Part shown: one piece after another, positions 1 to 8,350 of the stretch
Layout of the letters: the number at the start of each line of letters is the position of its first letter
Position numbering within the stretch: the stretch's first letter is position 1
Assembly (NCBI RefSeq): GCF_014764305.1
Contig: NZ_CP061703.1
Span: 1-64,000, forward strand
DNA from: Mesoflavibacter profundi
GTDB taxonomy: Bacteria; Bacteroidota; Bacteroidia; Flavobacteriales; Flavobacteriaceae
DNA length: 64,000 bases
Reading direction: 5' to 3'
The notes under the pieces: generated by a model
The model's database searches: none
Seen by the model: only the letters and a program-made list of their open reading frames with translations
What the model was told of the DNA's origin: nothing
Program-made: the position numbers and the translations under genes

Positions 1-1428
1 ATGAGTATAACTGCGCAATCGGTATGGAATAATTGTCTCCTGTTTATAAAAGATAACATCCAACCTCAAGCATATAAAACTTGGTTTGAACCAATTGTTG
101 CGGTAAAGCTTACAGATAATGCTTTAAGTATTCAAGTCCCAAGTAAATTTTTTTACGAGTGGTTAGAAGAGCATTATGTTAAATTATTAAAAGTTGCTTT
201 AACAAAAGAGTTAGGTGATACTGCTAAGTTGGTTTACATTATTAAAATGGAAAACACTTACGGTAACAAACAACCATTTACAGAGAAAATACCAAGTACT
301 AGTCGTACTGCAGTAAAATCTCAAGATGTTGATGTACCTTTAAACAATAAGAATCCTGAACTTAAAAATCCATTTGTAATTCCTGGAATTAGAAATGTTA
401 AGATAGAATCTCAATTAAATCCTAATTATAATTTTGAAAACTTTTTAGAAGGAGATTCTAACCGTTTAGCAAGAAGTGCTGGATTAGCAGTATCTGCTAA
501 ACCTGGAGGAACATCGTTTAATCCTTTATTAGTGTTTGGTGGCGTTGGATTAGGGAAAACACACTTAGCACATGCTATTGGTGTGGATATTAAAGATAAG
601 TATCCAGAGAAAACTGTTCTTTACATTTCTGCTGAAAAATTTACACAACAATATATAGATTCAGTAAAAAAGAATAACAGAAATGATTTTATACATTTTT
701 ACCAATTAGTAGATGTATTAATTATTGACGATGTACAATTTTTATCAGGTAAATCTGGTACACAAGATGTATTCTTCCATATATTTAACCATTTGCATCA
801 AAACGGAAAGCAAGTTATTTTAACAAGTGACAAAGCGCCTGTAGATATGCAAGATATAGAACAACGTTTATTATCTCGTTTTAAATGGGGATTATCTGCT
901 GAATTACAAGCTCCAGATTTTGAAACAAGAGTTTCTATTCTAAAAAACAAACTATATAGAGATGGTGTTGAAATGCCTGACGATATAGTAGAATATGTTG
1001 CAAAAAATATTAAAACTAATATTAGAGAATTAGAAGGTGCAATAATCTCTTTAATTGCTCAATCTTCATTTAATAAAAAGGAAGTTAATATTGATCTAGC
1101 TAAACAAGTTGTAGAAAAGTTTGTTAAAAACACAAAACGCGAAGTATCAATAGATTACATACAAAAGATTGTATCAGACTACTTCCAAATGGATGTAGAT
1201 ACACTACAATCTAAAACAAGAAAAAGACATATTGTACAAGCTAGACAATTAGCTATGTTTTTTGCAAAAAAATATACCAAAGCTTCTTTAGCTAGTATTG
1301 GTTCGCAAATAGGAAAACGTGATCATGCTACAGTATTACATGCTTGCAAAACTGTAGACAACTTATCTTCTACAGACAAACAATTTAGAAAATACGTAGA
1401 GGATTTAAATAAAAAACTTTCAGTTTAA
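1..1428 (+). CDS. dnaA: Chromosomal replication initiator protein DnaA
   Basis: This is the AAA+ initiator that binds DnaA boxes and melts oriC. The 475-residue length is normal for the family. The Walker A motif GGVGLGKT lies at residues 180-187, the Walker B Asp pair at 243-244, and the domain IV DNA-binding signature DHATVLHAC begins at residue 441. The linker domain II, roughly residues 90-130, is low in complexity as expected. The sequence begins exactly at the ATG, so the upstream promoter and any oriC boxes are outside the window. It is followed 12 bp later by a phosphatase and then a methylase gene on the same strand, probably co-transcribed. Confidence 0.98.
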   Translation: MSITAQSVWNNCLLFIKDNIQPQAYKTWFEPIVAVKLTDNALSIQVPSKFFYEWLEEHYVKLLKVALTKELGDTAKLVYIIKMENTYGNKQPFTEKIPSTSRTAVKSQDVDVPLNNKNPELKNPFVIPGIRNVKIESQLNPNYNFENFLEGDSNRLARSAGLAVSAKPGGTSFNPLLVFGGVGLGKTHLAHAIGVDIKDKYPEKTVLYISAEKFTQQYIDSVKKNNRNDFIHFYQLVDVLIIDDVQFLSGKSGTQDVFFHIFNHLHQNGKQVILTSDKAPVDMQDIEQRLLSRFKWGLSAELQAPDFETRVSILKNKLYRDGVEMPDDIVEYVAKNIKTNIRELEGAIISLIAQSSFNKKEVNIDLAKQVVEKFVKNTKREVSIDYIQKIVSDYFQMDVDTLQSKTRKRHIVQARQLAMFFAKKYTKASLASIGSQIGKRDHATVLHACKTVDNLSSTDKQFRKYVEDLNKKLSV

Positions 1429-1440
1429 ATTTTAAATTTT

Positions 1441-1896
1441 ATGACTAAAATTTTGATGGTTTGCTTAGGAAACATTTGTCGTTCTCCGTTAGCAGAAGGT
1501 ATTTTAAAATCAAAATTAGATAGTCATTTTATTGTAGATTCTGCTGGTACAGCAGCATACCATGTTGGTAACAAACCAGATCCAAGGTCTATTGCTGTAG
1601 CAAGACAAAATGGATTAAACATCACTAACCAACGCGCAAGAAAATTTACAAGACAAGATTTTGAAGACTTTGATTTTATCTATGCTATGGACAACTCAAA
1701 TTATCAAAATATAATTGCTTTAGCAGAATCTAATCAACAAATAGAAAAAGTAAAACTAATTCTAAACGAAAGTTTTCCTGATAAAAACTTAGATGTACCA
1801 GATCCTTATTATGGTGGCGATAAAGGTTTTGAAAATGTTTACAACATGCTAGATAATGCTTGTGAAATTATTGCCAATCGTTTAAATAGTCTATAA
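1441..1896 (+). CDS. Low-molecular-weight protein tyrosine phosphatase
   Basis: This cytoplasmic phosphatase hydrolyses phosphotyrosine on proteins by a cysteinyl-phosphate mechanism. The CX5R phosphate loop CLGNICRSP lies near the N terminus, about residues 8-16, and the general-acid Asp is in the motif DPYYGG at about residue 121. The 151-residue length is typical. It follows dnaA by 12 bp and precedes the next methylase gene by 2 bp, so the three genes read as one transcription unit. The native substrate cannot be told from sequence. Confidence 0.93.
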   Translation: MTKILMVCLGNICRSPLAEGILKSKLDSHFIVDSAGTAAYHVGNKPDPRSIAVARQNGLNITNQRARKFTRQDFEDFDFIYAMDNSNYQNIIALAESNQQIEKVKLILNESFPDKNLDVPDPYYGGDKGFENVYNMLDNACEIIANRLNSL

Positions 1897-1898
1897 AA

Positions 1899-2609
1899 AT
1901 GGATAAGGGAAAACTTTATTTAATACCAAATACTTTAGGAGATACTAACCCTTTTGATGTTTTACCGTCTCAAGTAAAAACAATTATTGATAGTTTAGAC
2001 ACCTTTATTGTTGAAAACTCTAAAGCTGCTAGAAAATTTATTAAAAGTATTTCTCCTGAAAAATCTCAACCAAGTTTAACACTTTTCGAATTAAATAAAC
2101 ATACACAACCTGAAGATTTACCTAATTTTATTAAACCTTGTTTAGAAGGTAAAACAATTGGTTTATTATCAGATGCTGGTTGTCCTGGCGTAGCAGATCC
2201 TGGAGCAGATATTGTAAAACTAGCGCATCAAAAAAACATTAAAGTTATTCCGTTAGTTGGCCCATCTTCTATCCTACTAGCTATGATGGCTTCTGGAATG
2301 AATGGACAATCCTTTGCTTTTAATGGATATTTACCAATTGATAAACACGAGAGAAAATCTGAAATCAAACGATTAGAACGTTTAAGTAAAGATTACAATC
2401 AATCTCAATCCTTTATCGAAACACCTTACAGAAATAATAAACTATTAGAAGATCTATGCAATACGTTAAGTAGTGATTGCTTAATTTGTGTCGCTTGCGA
2501 TATTACTTTAGATAGTGAATATATAAAAACTCAAACTGTTTTACAATGGAAAAAAAATAGCGTTGATCTACATAAAAGACCAACACTATTTATAATTCAT
2601 AAGGCTTAA
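1899..2609 (+). CDS. SAM-dependent methyltransferase, RsmI/tetrapyrrole methylase fold
   Basis: The 236-residue protein has the tetrapyrrole-methylase fold shared by RsmI, which 2'-O-methylates C1402 of 16S rRNA. Visible signatures are the N-terminal YLIPNTLGD, the glycine-rich SDAGCPGVADPG at about residues 91-102, and VPLVGPSS-like IPLVGPSS at about 116-123. The RsmI GARGG-type tail is not evident and the protein is shorter than E. coli RsmI, so it may be a RsmI-like paralogue rather than the orthologue. It starts 2 bp after the phosphatase stop. Confidence 0.8.
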   Translation: MDKGKLYLIPNTLGDTNPFDVLPSQVKTIIDSLDTFIVENSKAARKFIKSISPEKSQPSLTLFELNKHTQPEDLPNFIKPCLEGKTIGLLSDAGCPGVADPGADIVKLAHQKNIKVIPLVGPSSILLAMMASGMNGQSFAFNGYLPIDKHERKSEIKRLERLSKDYNQSQSFIETPYRNNKLLEDLCNTLSSDCLICVACDITLDSEYIKTQTVLQWKKNSVDLHKRPTLFIIHKA

Positions 2610-2615
2610 AAAATA

Positions 2616-3275
2616 TTAAGCTCTTTTATAAGAAACTTTAACTTTTTTTAACGGTTTAATAGACGAAGTATCGTAACCAGAAAACTTTTTCATATAATAT
2701 CTGATAGACGTACCAAAAGCATCAGAAAATCCTTCTTTACCATAGCTTCTTAAATACTTTTTCACACTTCCTGGACCAGCTAAATGAGCAGCTGCAAGAA
2801 TACCAGACTCAGTGATTTTTACTCCATTAATGTACTTTCCATCAAAACGCTTAATATCTCTTCTTAATACCCATTTATTACGCTGTGCATTTGCTATAAA
2901 TGCTTTTTCTTGTAATTCTGGAGTATTTAAAAATAAATTTGGATCATAAATTCCAATTAGTTTTAAAGTGCCTTTACCAAATTGATATTTTCCTAAGTAA
3001 CCAAATTTGTTAACTCTAAAGTAATTGTTTTGCGATTCTTTAAATCCTAAAGCTTCTTTAAATCCTGCGAAAGATTTTCCTAAATGTGGTGTGTACTGCT
3101 CTTTAAGTTGTTTTACTTCTAAAGAAGCTAAATCGGAAGATTGATTGTTAACTTTTTCTACAATTGGAGTTGAATTTTTTATTACAATTTTAGTGTTTGT
3201 ATTGTAAAAAACAACAATTAATAAAATTGATATTGTAAGTACTAGCGATAATATCTTTCCAATATTTTTTTTCAT
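2616..3275 (-). CDS. Membrane-anchored lysozyme-like (transglycosylase-fold) protein
   Basis: A single hydrophobic N-terminal segment (about residues 8-26) anchors or exports the protein, and a lysozyme-like domain covers about residues 65-200. The likely catalytic Glu lies in the motif FKESQNNY (about residue 79), followed by GYLGKYQFG, the usual layout of G-type lysozymes and lytic transglycosylases. AAHLAGPGSVKKYL near residue 162 is also typical of this fold. It probably trims peptidoglycan in the periplasm. It is convergent with the methylase gene upstream, with only 6 bp between the stops. Confidence 0.7.
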   Translation of the reverse strand: MKKNIGKILSLVLTISILLIVVFYNTNTKIVIKNSTPIVEKVNNQSSDLASLEVKQLKEQYTPHLGKSFAGFKEALGFKESQNNYFRVNKFGYLGKYQFGKGTLKLIGIYDPNLFLNTPELQEKAFIANAQRNKWVLRRDIKRFDGKYINGVKITESGILAAAHLAGPGSVKKYLRSYGKEGFSDAFGTSIRYYMKKFSGYDTSSIKPLKKVKVSYKRA

Positions 3276-3331
3276 TTGTTTAGATTTATAACCAAATGCA
3301 GTTTTGCAGTTCTGGTTAAAATTTCAGCGTG

Positions 3332-3339
3332 CAAATATA
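3332..3339 (-). promoter_or_regulatory. Candidate -7 box for the lysozyme-like gene
   Basis: On the minus strand this reads TATATTTG, a perfect match to the Bacteroidota -7 consensus TAnnTTTG, 56 bp upstream of the start at 3275. No clear -33 TTG at the usual 19-21 bp spacing is seen, so support is partial. Confidence 0.5.
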
Positions 3340-3381
3340 CAACAAATTATTTAATACTGAAAATCAATATGTTAAGGTTTG

Positions 3382-4284
3382 TTAAAAGTAGACTAAGTGT
3401 CCTGTAACGTGTCCGTTAGAGTTAAATTGAAGTGTTGGAAACGGGATTTTTATAACATTAACTACATTAAAAAATTGTTTTAAAAACGTAGAATTGGTTT
3501 CTACTTTAGTTAAATCTAGATCCAGACTAAGTAAAATTTGTCGTTGTCTTTTTTGATCCGGAAAAAAATTTTGCTGCAACTCTTTACTTCCATATAATAA
3601 TCCATCTGCACTGTATCCTACTGCAACATTTAACCATTTAGGTATTTTACTAGATTTAAAAAACGAATATAAATTTATACTAAGCCAATACGTTTGCCCA
3701 TTATAATCTTTAAGTAGTTGTTCTGTAAACGAGCTTCCTAACTTATTTGGATTTAAATTAGCGTATTTTGATTTAGAAAAAGAATATTTTAAAGTCACAC
3801 GTTGCTCATCCCAAAGCAACTCTTGGCCAATATATAAACTACTTCCAGTAGCATTTGCAAAAAAATCTCCCCAAGAAAATCCCCATTCTTCAGAAAATCC
3901 ATCTAAAACTTCGACTCCAGTTAAAAACATAAACCCTAATGAGCCACCATAAATTAACTGATTTTTCTTGCTTACGCCTGCCCAATTTAATGTTTGAGCA
4001 CCAAATCTTCCTAAATGATAAGCTGTAAATGTGTGTCCTAGCTTATCCATTTGAAACCATTCTGAATTATCATTAATGGTATGAAATTTAGACCTTTCAT
4101 AGTCTGAATACCATAATTGATTTAAGCCTAATAATGTTAATCCGCCAAGAGTACTTTCTGTTAGTATTACTGCATTTTTTCTTTTTACATGTAACGTGTC
4201 ACTTGGTGTAAAAAACAAATCTGACTTTGTTTGTCCATTAACAAAGCTTAAAGTAAAGAAAGCAAAAATTAAAAATTTATACAA
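3382..4284 (-). CDS. DUF2279 family exported protein
   Basis: The 300-residue protein has an N-terminal signal peptide (about residues 1-18, ending near NGQ). The conserved DUF2279 core is visible as MDKLGHTFTAYHLGR, about residues 79-93, followed by EVLDGFSEEWGFSWGD at about 125-140. Members are predicted periplasmic or outer-membrane proteins of unknown function in Bacteroidota. It lies 1 bp downstream of mltG on the same strand, so it is probably the last gene of the dapF-GNAT-mltG operon. I infer a cell-envelope role from this context only. Confidence 0.8.
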   Translation of the reverse strand: MYKFLIFAFFTLSFVNGQTKSDLFFTPSDTLHVKRKNAVILTESTLGGLTLLGLNQLWYSDYERSKFHTINDNSEWFQMDKLGHTFTAYHLGRFGAQTLNWAGVSKKNQLIYGGSLGFMFLTGVEVLDGFSEEWGFSWGDFFANATGSSLYIGQELLWDEQRVTLKYSFSKSKYANLNPNKLGSSFTEQLLKDYNGQTYWLSINLYSFFKSSKIPKWLNVAVGYSADGLLYGSKELQQNFFPDQKRQRQILLSLDLDLTKVETNSTFLKQFFNVVNVIKIPFPTLQFNSNGHVTGHLVYF

Positions 4285-4285
4285 C

Positions 4286-5329
4286 CTATCTATTTATTCC
4301 TTGACGACTAATCCATTGGGTATACAAACGTTTGTTTGCATTATGCTGCGCTAAAGTTTTAGCAAATTTATGATATCCAAAGTTTGATACATCTGCAACA
4401 AAAAACATATAATCATGTTTTTCTGGATTTAAAACAGCATCTATCGCAGAAACATCTGGCATTGTAATTGGACCTGGTGGAATACCTGGATATTTATAAG
4501 TATTATATTTTGAGTCTATTTCTAAATCCTTGTATAACACTCTTTTAATAACTTGATTAAAATTATTTTCATGTAATTTTTTAGCATAAATCACAGTAGG
4601 ATCGGCTTCAAGAGGCCAACCTTTTCTAATTCTATTTAAATATACACCTGCAACTCTTGGTCTTTCGTCTATTTTAGCAGTTTCTTTTTGTACTATAGAA
4701 GCTATTGTTAATACTTCGTTTACCGATAGCTTTAATGCTTTTCGTTTTGCTTGACGCGAATCATTCCAAAAACGGTAATATTCTTTTAACATTCGGTCTC
4801 TAAAAGCTTCGGGAGAAGTATTCCAAAAAAACTCATATGTATTTGGCACATACATATTTAAAACGGTTTGTTTAGTAAAATTTTTATCCTTTAAAAATTT
4901 ACTATCTAACATCGCATTAAGTAAAGATAAACTATCAGGCTCTATTTGTTGAGCTACACGACCTGCTAAATCTTCTATTCGTTCTTGATTGTTAAAACTT
5001 AGCTTTATCGGTAAGTTATTACTTCTTATAGAGTTTATAATATCGTTATTACTCATTCCTTTTTTTACAGGAAATCTACCCGCTTTTATATGAGTTGTAT
5101 ATTTTTTTTGTGCAGCTAATGCATCAAAACTATCAATATCTTTTAATAAAGGTTCTAATTGTTCTCTAACGTCTTGGTATGTTGCGTTAGAAGGTACATA
5201 AATGTAAGCGACATCATTGTTAAATGCCGTATTAGGCTTAAACATTGCATTATACACAAAATAAGCAAAATAACCAGCTATAACTAAGCCTATAAGTGCA
5301 ATTGCTGTAAGTATTTTTTTAATATACAT
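4286..5329 (-). CDS. mltG: Endolytic peptidoglycan transglycosylase MltG
   Basis: MltG cleaves nascent glycan strands at the inner membrane and so sets chain length. The 347-residue protein has one N-terminal membrane segment (about residues 5-28), a LysM-like region, and the YceG catalytic core. The catalytic Glu is in IVQKETAKIDERPRVAGVY at about residue 217; LEADPTVIYA and PGIPPGPI further on are family hallmarks. Its start overlaps the end of the GNAT gene by 11 bp, which argues for translational coupling in a dapF-GNAT-mltG operon. Confidence 0.95.
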   Translation of the reverse strand: MYIKKILTAIALIGLVIAGYFAYFVYNAMFKPNTAFNNDVAYIYVPSNATYQDVREQLEPLLKDIDSFDALAAQKKYTTHIKAGRFPVKKGMSNNDIINSIRSNNLPIKLSFNNQERIEDLAGRVAQQIEPDSLSLLNAMLDSKFLKDKNFTKQTVLNMYVPNTYEFFWNTSPEAFRDRMLKEYYRFWNDSRQAKRKALKLSVNEVLTIASIVQKETAKIDERPRVAGVYLNRIRKGWPLEADPTVIYAKKLHENNFNQVIKRVLYKDLEIDSKYNTYKYPGIPPGPITMPDVSAIDAVLNPEKHDYMFFVADVSNFGYHKFAKTLAQHNANKRLYTQWISRQGINR

Positions 5330-5852
5330 TGTTATTTATAAGTTGAAATAAATATTCATTTTTATATGATCCGTTAGTAAGATTCCAATCTTTTTTCAAG
5401 CCTATTTCTTTAAATCCTTGATTTTTAAAAAGAGTTAAACTTGCTGTATTGTCTTCTGAAATGTTACAATATAATTGATGTAAATTTAAGTGTTTAAAAC
5501 TGTAATTAACCAAAAGTTTTAAAGCTTCTTTACCGTAGCCTTTTTGTCTTTCGGTTTCAGATTTTACTAATATTCCAATTCCTGCACGTTTGTTCTTTAT
5601 ATCAAAATCGAACAAATCTATCAGTCCAATTGTTTTATCTAAATTGTTGCATATAACTAATCGTAACTGTTTAACTTCATAGATATCCTTATGGGCATTT
5701 TCTAGATATTGCTTAATTAAATATTTGGAATAAGGCGTTATGGTATTGCTTATTTCCCAAATGGATTCGTCGTTTTCTATTTGGTAAATAAATTCTAAAT
5801 CTTCAGGTTCTAAAGCACGTAAATAAATATGTTCTCCTGTTAATGTTAGCAT
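5319..5852 (-). CDS. GNAT-family N-acetyltransferase
   Basis: A 177-residue GCN5-related acetyltransferase of the RimJ/RimL-like type (Acetyltransf_3). It opens with GEHIYLRALEPEDLEFIYQ. The acetyl-CoA pyrophosphate loop lies in the ETERQKGYGKEAL region at about residues 98-110, and NTASLTLFKNQGFKEIG near residue 134 is the usual C-terminal motif. The substrate is unknown. It overlaps dapF by 7 bp at its start and mltG by 11 bp at its end, so it is embedded in the operon. Confidence 0.9.
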   Translation of the reverse strand: MLTLTGEHIYLRALEPEDLEFIYQIENDESIWEISNTITPYSKYLIKQYLENAHKDIYEVKQLRLVICNNLDKTIGLIDLFDFDIKNKRAGIGILVKSETERQKGYGKEALKLLVNYSFKHLNLHQLYCNISEDNTASLTLFKNQGFKEIGLKKDWNLTNGSYKNEYLFQLINNNVY

Positions 5853-6625
5853 TCTATTTCTCCTTTAAAAACTTGAGTTGCAGGTCCAATTAACATTACA
5901 TTTTTATAGGTGTTTCCAACTTTGTCAAAAGACACTTTTAATTGTCCGCCTTCTACATTTAGATTAATGGTGTTTGATGTACTTTCTCCAGAATCATACA
6001 TCGCAATTGCTACTGCTGTTACACCTGTTCCGCAGGATAAAGTTTCGTCTTCTACGCCTCTTTCATAAGTACGAACAGCAAATGTATTTTGATTGATTTT
6101 TTCAACAAAATTAACATTGCTACCAGCCTGATTGTAAGGTGCGCCATAACGTATTTTTTCTCCTTCTGCTTTTACATTAAACGTCTTTAAATCTTCTACA
6201 AACTGTACATGATGTGGTGATCCAGTATCTAAAAAATGATGCGTAGAAAACCTTTGGATAGTGTCTACATCTTTCATTTGTAAATAAACTAAATTGTCTT
6301 CAATCTTAGCAGTATGCATTCCATCTATAGCATTAAAAGTGGTTGTATTTTTAAATATGCCTAAAAATTCCGCGAAAGCAACAATACAACGTCCACCATT
6401 ACCGCACATTGTACTTTCGTTTCCATCTGCGTTGTAATAGACCATTTTAAAATCTGAAGTATTGTCATTTTCTAGCAAAATTAACCCATCTGCACCAATG
6501 CCAAATCGTCTGTCACACAAAAACTTAATGCGTTTGGTATCATTTTTGTCAAATACATTTTGTCTATTGTCAACAATAACAAAGTCGTTTCCTGTACCTT
6601 GATATTTATAAAATTTTACAGTCAT
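5846..6625 (-). CDS. dapF: Diaminopimelate epimerase
   Basis: DapF interconverts LL- and meso-diaminopimelate, supplying lysine and peptidoglycan precursors. Both catalytic cysteines are present, in MCGNGGRC (about residue 73) and LSCGTGVTAVA (about residue 198). YQGTGNDFVIVDN near the N terminus is the family signature. The 259-residue length is normal. It is the first gene of a leftward operon with mltG, linking precursor supply and glycan processing. The coding sequence contains a copy of GCTTTCGCGGAA (6368-6379, minus strand) that recurs at 21246 and 26035. Confidence 0.97.
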   Translation of the reverse strand: MTVKFYKYQGTGNDFVIVDNRQNVFDKNDTKRIKFLCDRRFGIGADGLILLENDNTSDFKMVYYNADGNESTMCGNGGRCIVAFAEFLGIFKNTTTFNAIDGMHTAKIEDNLVYLQMKDVDTIQRFSTHHFLDTGSPHHVQFVEDLKTFNVKAEGEKIRYGAPYNQAGSNVNFVEKINQNTFAVRTYERGVEDETLSCGTGVTAVAIAMYDSGESTSNTINLNVEGGQLKVSFDKVGNTYKNVMLIGPATQVFKGEIEC

Positions 6626-6646
6626 TTTTGGCTAAAATTGGAAACA

Positions 6647-6654
6647 CAAATATA
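6647..6654 (-). promoter_or_regulatory. Candidate -7 box upstream of dapF
   Basis: On the minus strand this is TATATTTG, a perfect TAnnTTTG match, 21 bp upstream of the dapF ATG. A TTG at -33 is not evident. Confidence 0.5.
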
Positions 6655-6753
6655 GTATTATTTATGTTGTTAAATAGTAGTTAAAGTTGAAATAGCCACT
6701 CAATATTTAATTAATTTTAATCGTTATTCTAATAATTCTAAACTAAATTGAAC

Positions 6754-8166
6754 ATGAAGAAGTTTTTAACATTGGTTTTAGTTTCAGTATTAGGAGGCGC
6801 AATTACTCTTGGAACTTATAAAACCTTTCTTGAAAAAGAAGAACAAACAATTGCAACACAAAACGAAGTAGAACAACCATCGTTTTTACCAACAAATTAC
6901 AGTAGTACAAACACTTCTCTTGCTGCTGCCGAAAATATAGACTTTTCTACAGCTGCAGAAAAAACTGTACATGCTGTCGTACACGTAAAAAACGTAGCAT
7001 TAAACAATGCTAAGCCAACTTTACAAGACTTATTTTATGGTAGAATACCACAACAAAGACAACTTGGTACTGGTAGTGGTGTTATTATATCTCCAGATGG
7101 TTACATTATTACTAATAACCACGTAATTGAAGATTCTGAACAATTAAGTGTTACTTTAAACGATAATCAAACTCTTGAAGCTACCATAGTTGGCGCCGAT
7201 CCAAATACAGATATCGCTTTACTTAAAGTAGAAACAAACCAAGACTTACCTTACGTTACCTTTGGTGATAGTGATATGGCCAAAATTGGCGAATGGGTTC
7301 TTGCTGTCGGTAATCCTTTTAATTTAACTTCTACAGTTACTGCTGGTATTATTAGTGCAAAATCAAGAGATTTAAGTGGTAAAAGCACACAATCTTTTAT
7401 ACAAACAGATGCAGCTGTAAATCCTGGAAATTCTGGTGGCGCATTAGTTAATACCAAAGGTGAATTAGTTGGGATTAATACTGCTATTAGCTCTCAAACG
7501 GGATCTTACATTGGTTACTCGTTTGCTGTTCCTAGTAACATTGCAAAAAAAGTGGTGCAAGATATTATGGAATTTGGTAATGTACAAAACGGTATTTTAG
7601 GTGTTGTTGGTGGTACTTTAAATAGTAATTATGCCGAAAAGTTAGGCGTTAATGAAACCGAAGGGTTTTACATTGACGATATAGAAGAAGATACTGGCGC
7701 AGAAGCTGCTGGACTAAAAAGTGGTGATATTATCAAATCTATAGACGGAATTAAAATTAATAAGTTTAGTGACTTAAGAGGCTTTTTAAATACAAAAAGA
7801 CCTAATGATGTTGTCACAGTTTCTATTTTAAGAGATGGAACACTTAAAGATGTAAAAGTTACTTTATTAAAAAACAACCGTTATATATTACCTGTGATTG
7901 GCGAAATTAAAAATGCAAAACCTAAAGATCTTAAAAAGTTTAAATTAGATAATGGTGTTAAAATCACAAAAGTAAATGGTACTTATAAAGAATATTTAAT
8001 AAGCGAAGGTATTGAAGAAGGAAACATCATTACAGCAATTAATAACACAGAGGTAAACTCAGTAGACGATGTTAAAACTATATTAGAAAATAGAGATCCT
8101 TACAAACCTTTAAGTATCGAGCTAATAAATTCTAAAGGAGAAAAAACGCGCTATGGATTAAGATAA
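6754..8166 (+). CDS. HtrA/Deg-family periplasmic serine protease
   Basis: This ATP-independent protease/chaperone of the periplasm degrades misfolded envelope proteins. I chose the ATG at 6754 (MKKFLTLVL) over an in-frame TTG two codons earlier because it begins a normal signal peptide or anchor (about residues 1-20). The catalytic triad is H123 (ITNNHVI), D153 (NTDIALLKV) and S227 (NPGNSGGALV). Two PDZ domains follow at about residues 280-375 and 380-470. The 470-residue length is typical of a two-PDZ Deg protease. It is transcribed alone and ends at a strong hairpin. Confidence 0.95.
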   Translation: MKKFLTLVLVSVLGGAITLGTYKTFLEKEEQTIATQNEVEQPSFLPTNYSSTNTSLAAAENIDFSTAAEKTVHAVVHVKNVALNNAKPTLQDLFYGRIPQQRQLGTGSGVIISPDGYIITNNHVIEDSEQLSVTLNDNQTLEATIVGADPNTDIALLKVETNQDLPYVTFGDSDMAKIGEWVLAVGNPFNLTSTVTAGIISAKSRDLSGKSTQSFIQTDAAVNPGNSGGALVNTKGELVGINTAISSQTGSYIGYSFAVPSNIAKKVVQDIMEFGNVQNGILGVVGGTLNSNYAEKLGVNETEGFYIDDIEEDTGAEAAGLKSGDIIKSIDGIKINKFSDLRGFLNTKRPNDVVTVSILRDGTLKDVKVTLLKNNRYILPVIGEIKNAKPKDLKKFKLDNGVKITKVNGTYKEYLISEGIEEGNIITAINNTEVNSVDDVKTILENRDPYKPLSIELINSKGEKTRYGLR

Positions 8167-8189
8167 ATCTTAATTTTATATCTTGTTTT

Positions 8190-8222
8190 AAAAGCACTTC
8201 AATGTAAAATTGAAGTGCTTTT
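8190..8222 (+). terminator. Rho-independent terminator after htrA
   Basis: A 14-bp perfect stem (8190-8203 with 8209-8222) has a 5-nt loop GTAAA. The core is GCACTTCAAT and its complement, followed by a T-rich run. Confidence 0.9.
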
Positions 8223-8265
8223 ATTTTTTTATCACTTTTTGTTTTACGAAAACGTTTGAAATCTA

Positions 8266-8273
8266 TACTTTTG
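8266..8273 (+). promoter_or_regulatory. Candidate -7 box for the GAPDH gene
   Basis: TACTTTTG matches TAnnTTTG. A TTG at 8239-8241 could be the -33 element, though the 24-bp spacer is longer than usual. The predicted 5' leader is about 70 nt. Confidence 0.5.
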
Positions 8274-8350
8274 CCGAAAATTATGAAAATTGAATACTGT
8301 TAACCTATTCAGTTTCATAAATTAAACAACACATTACTAAATACAATAAA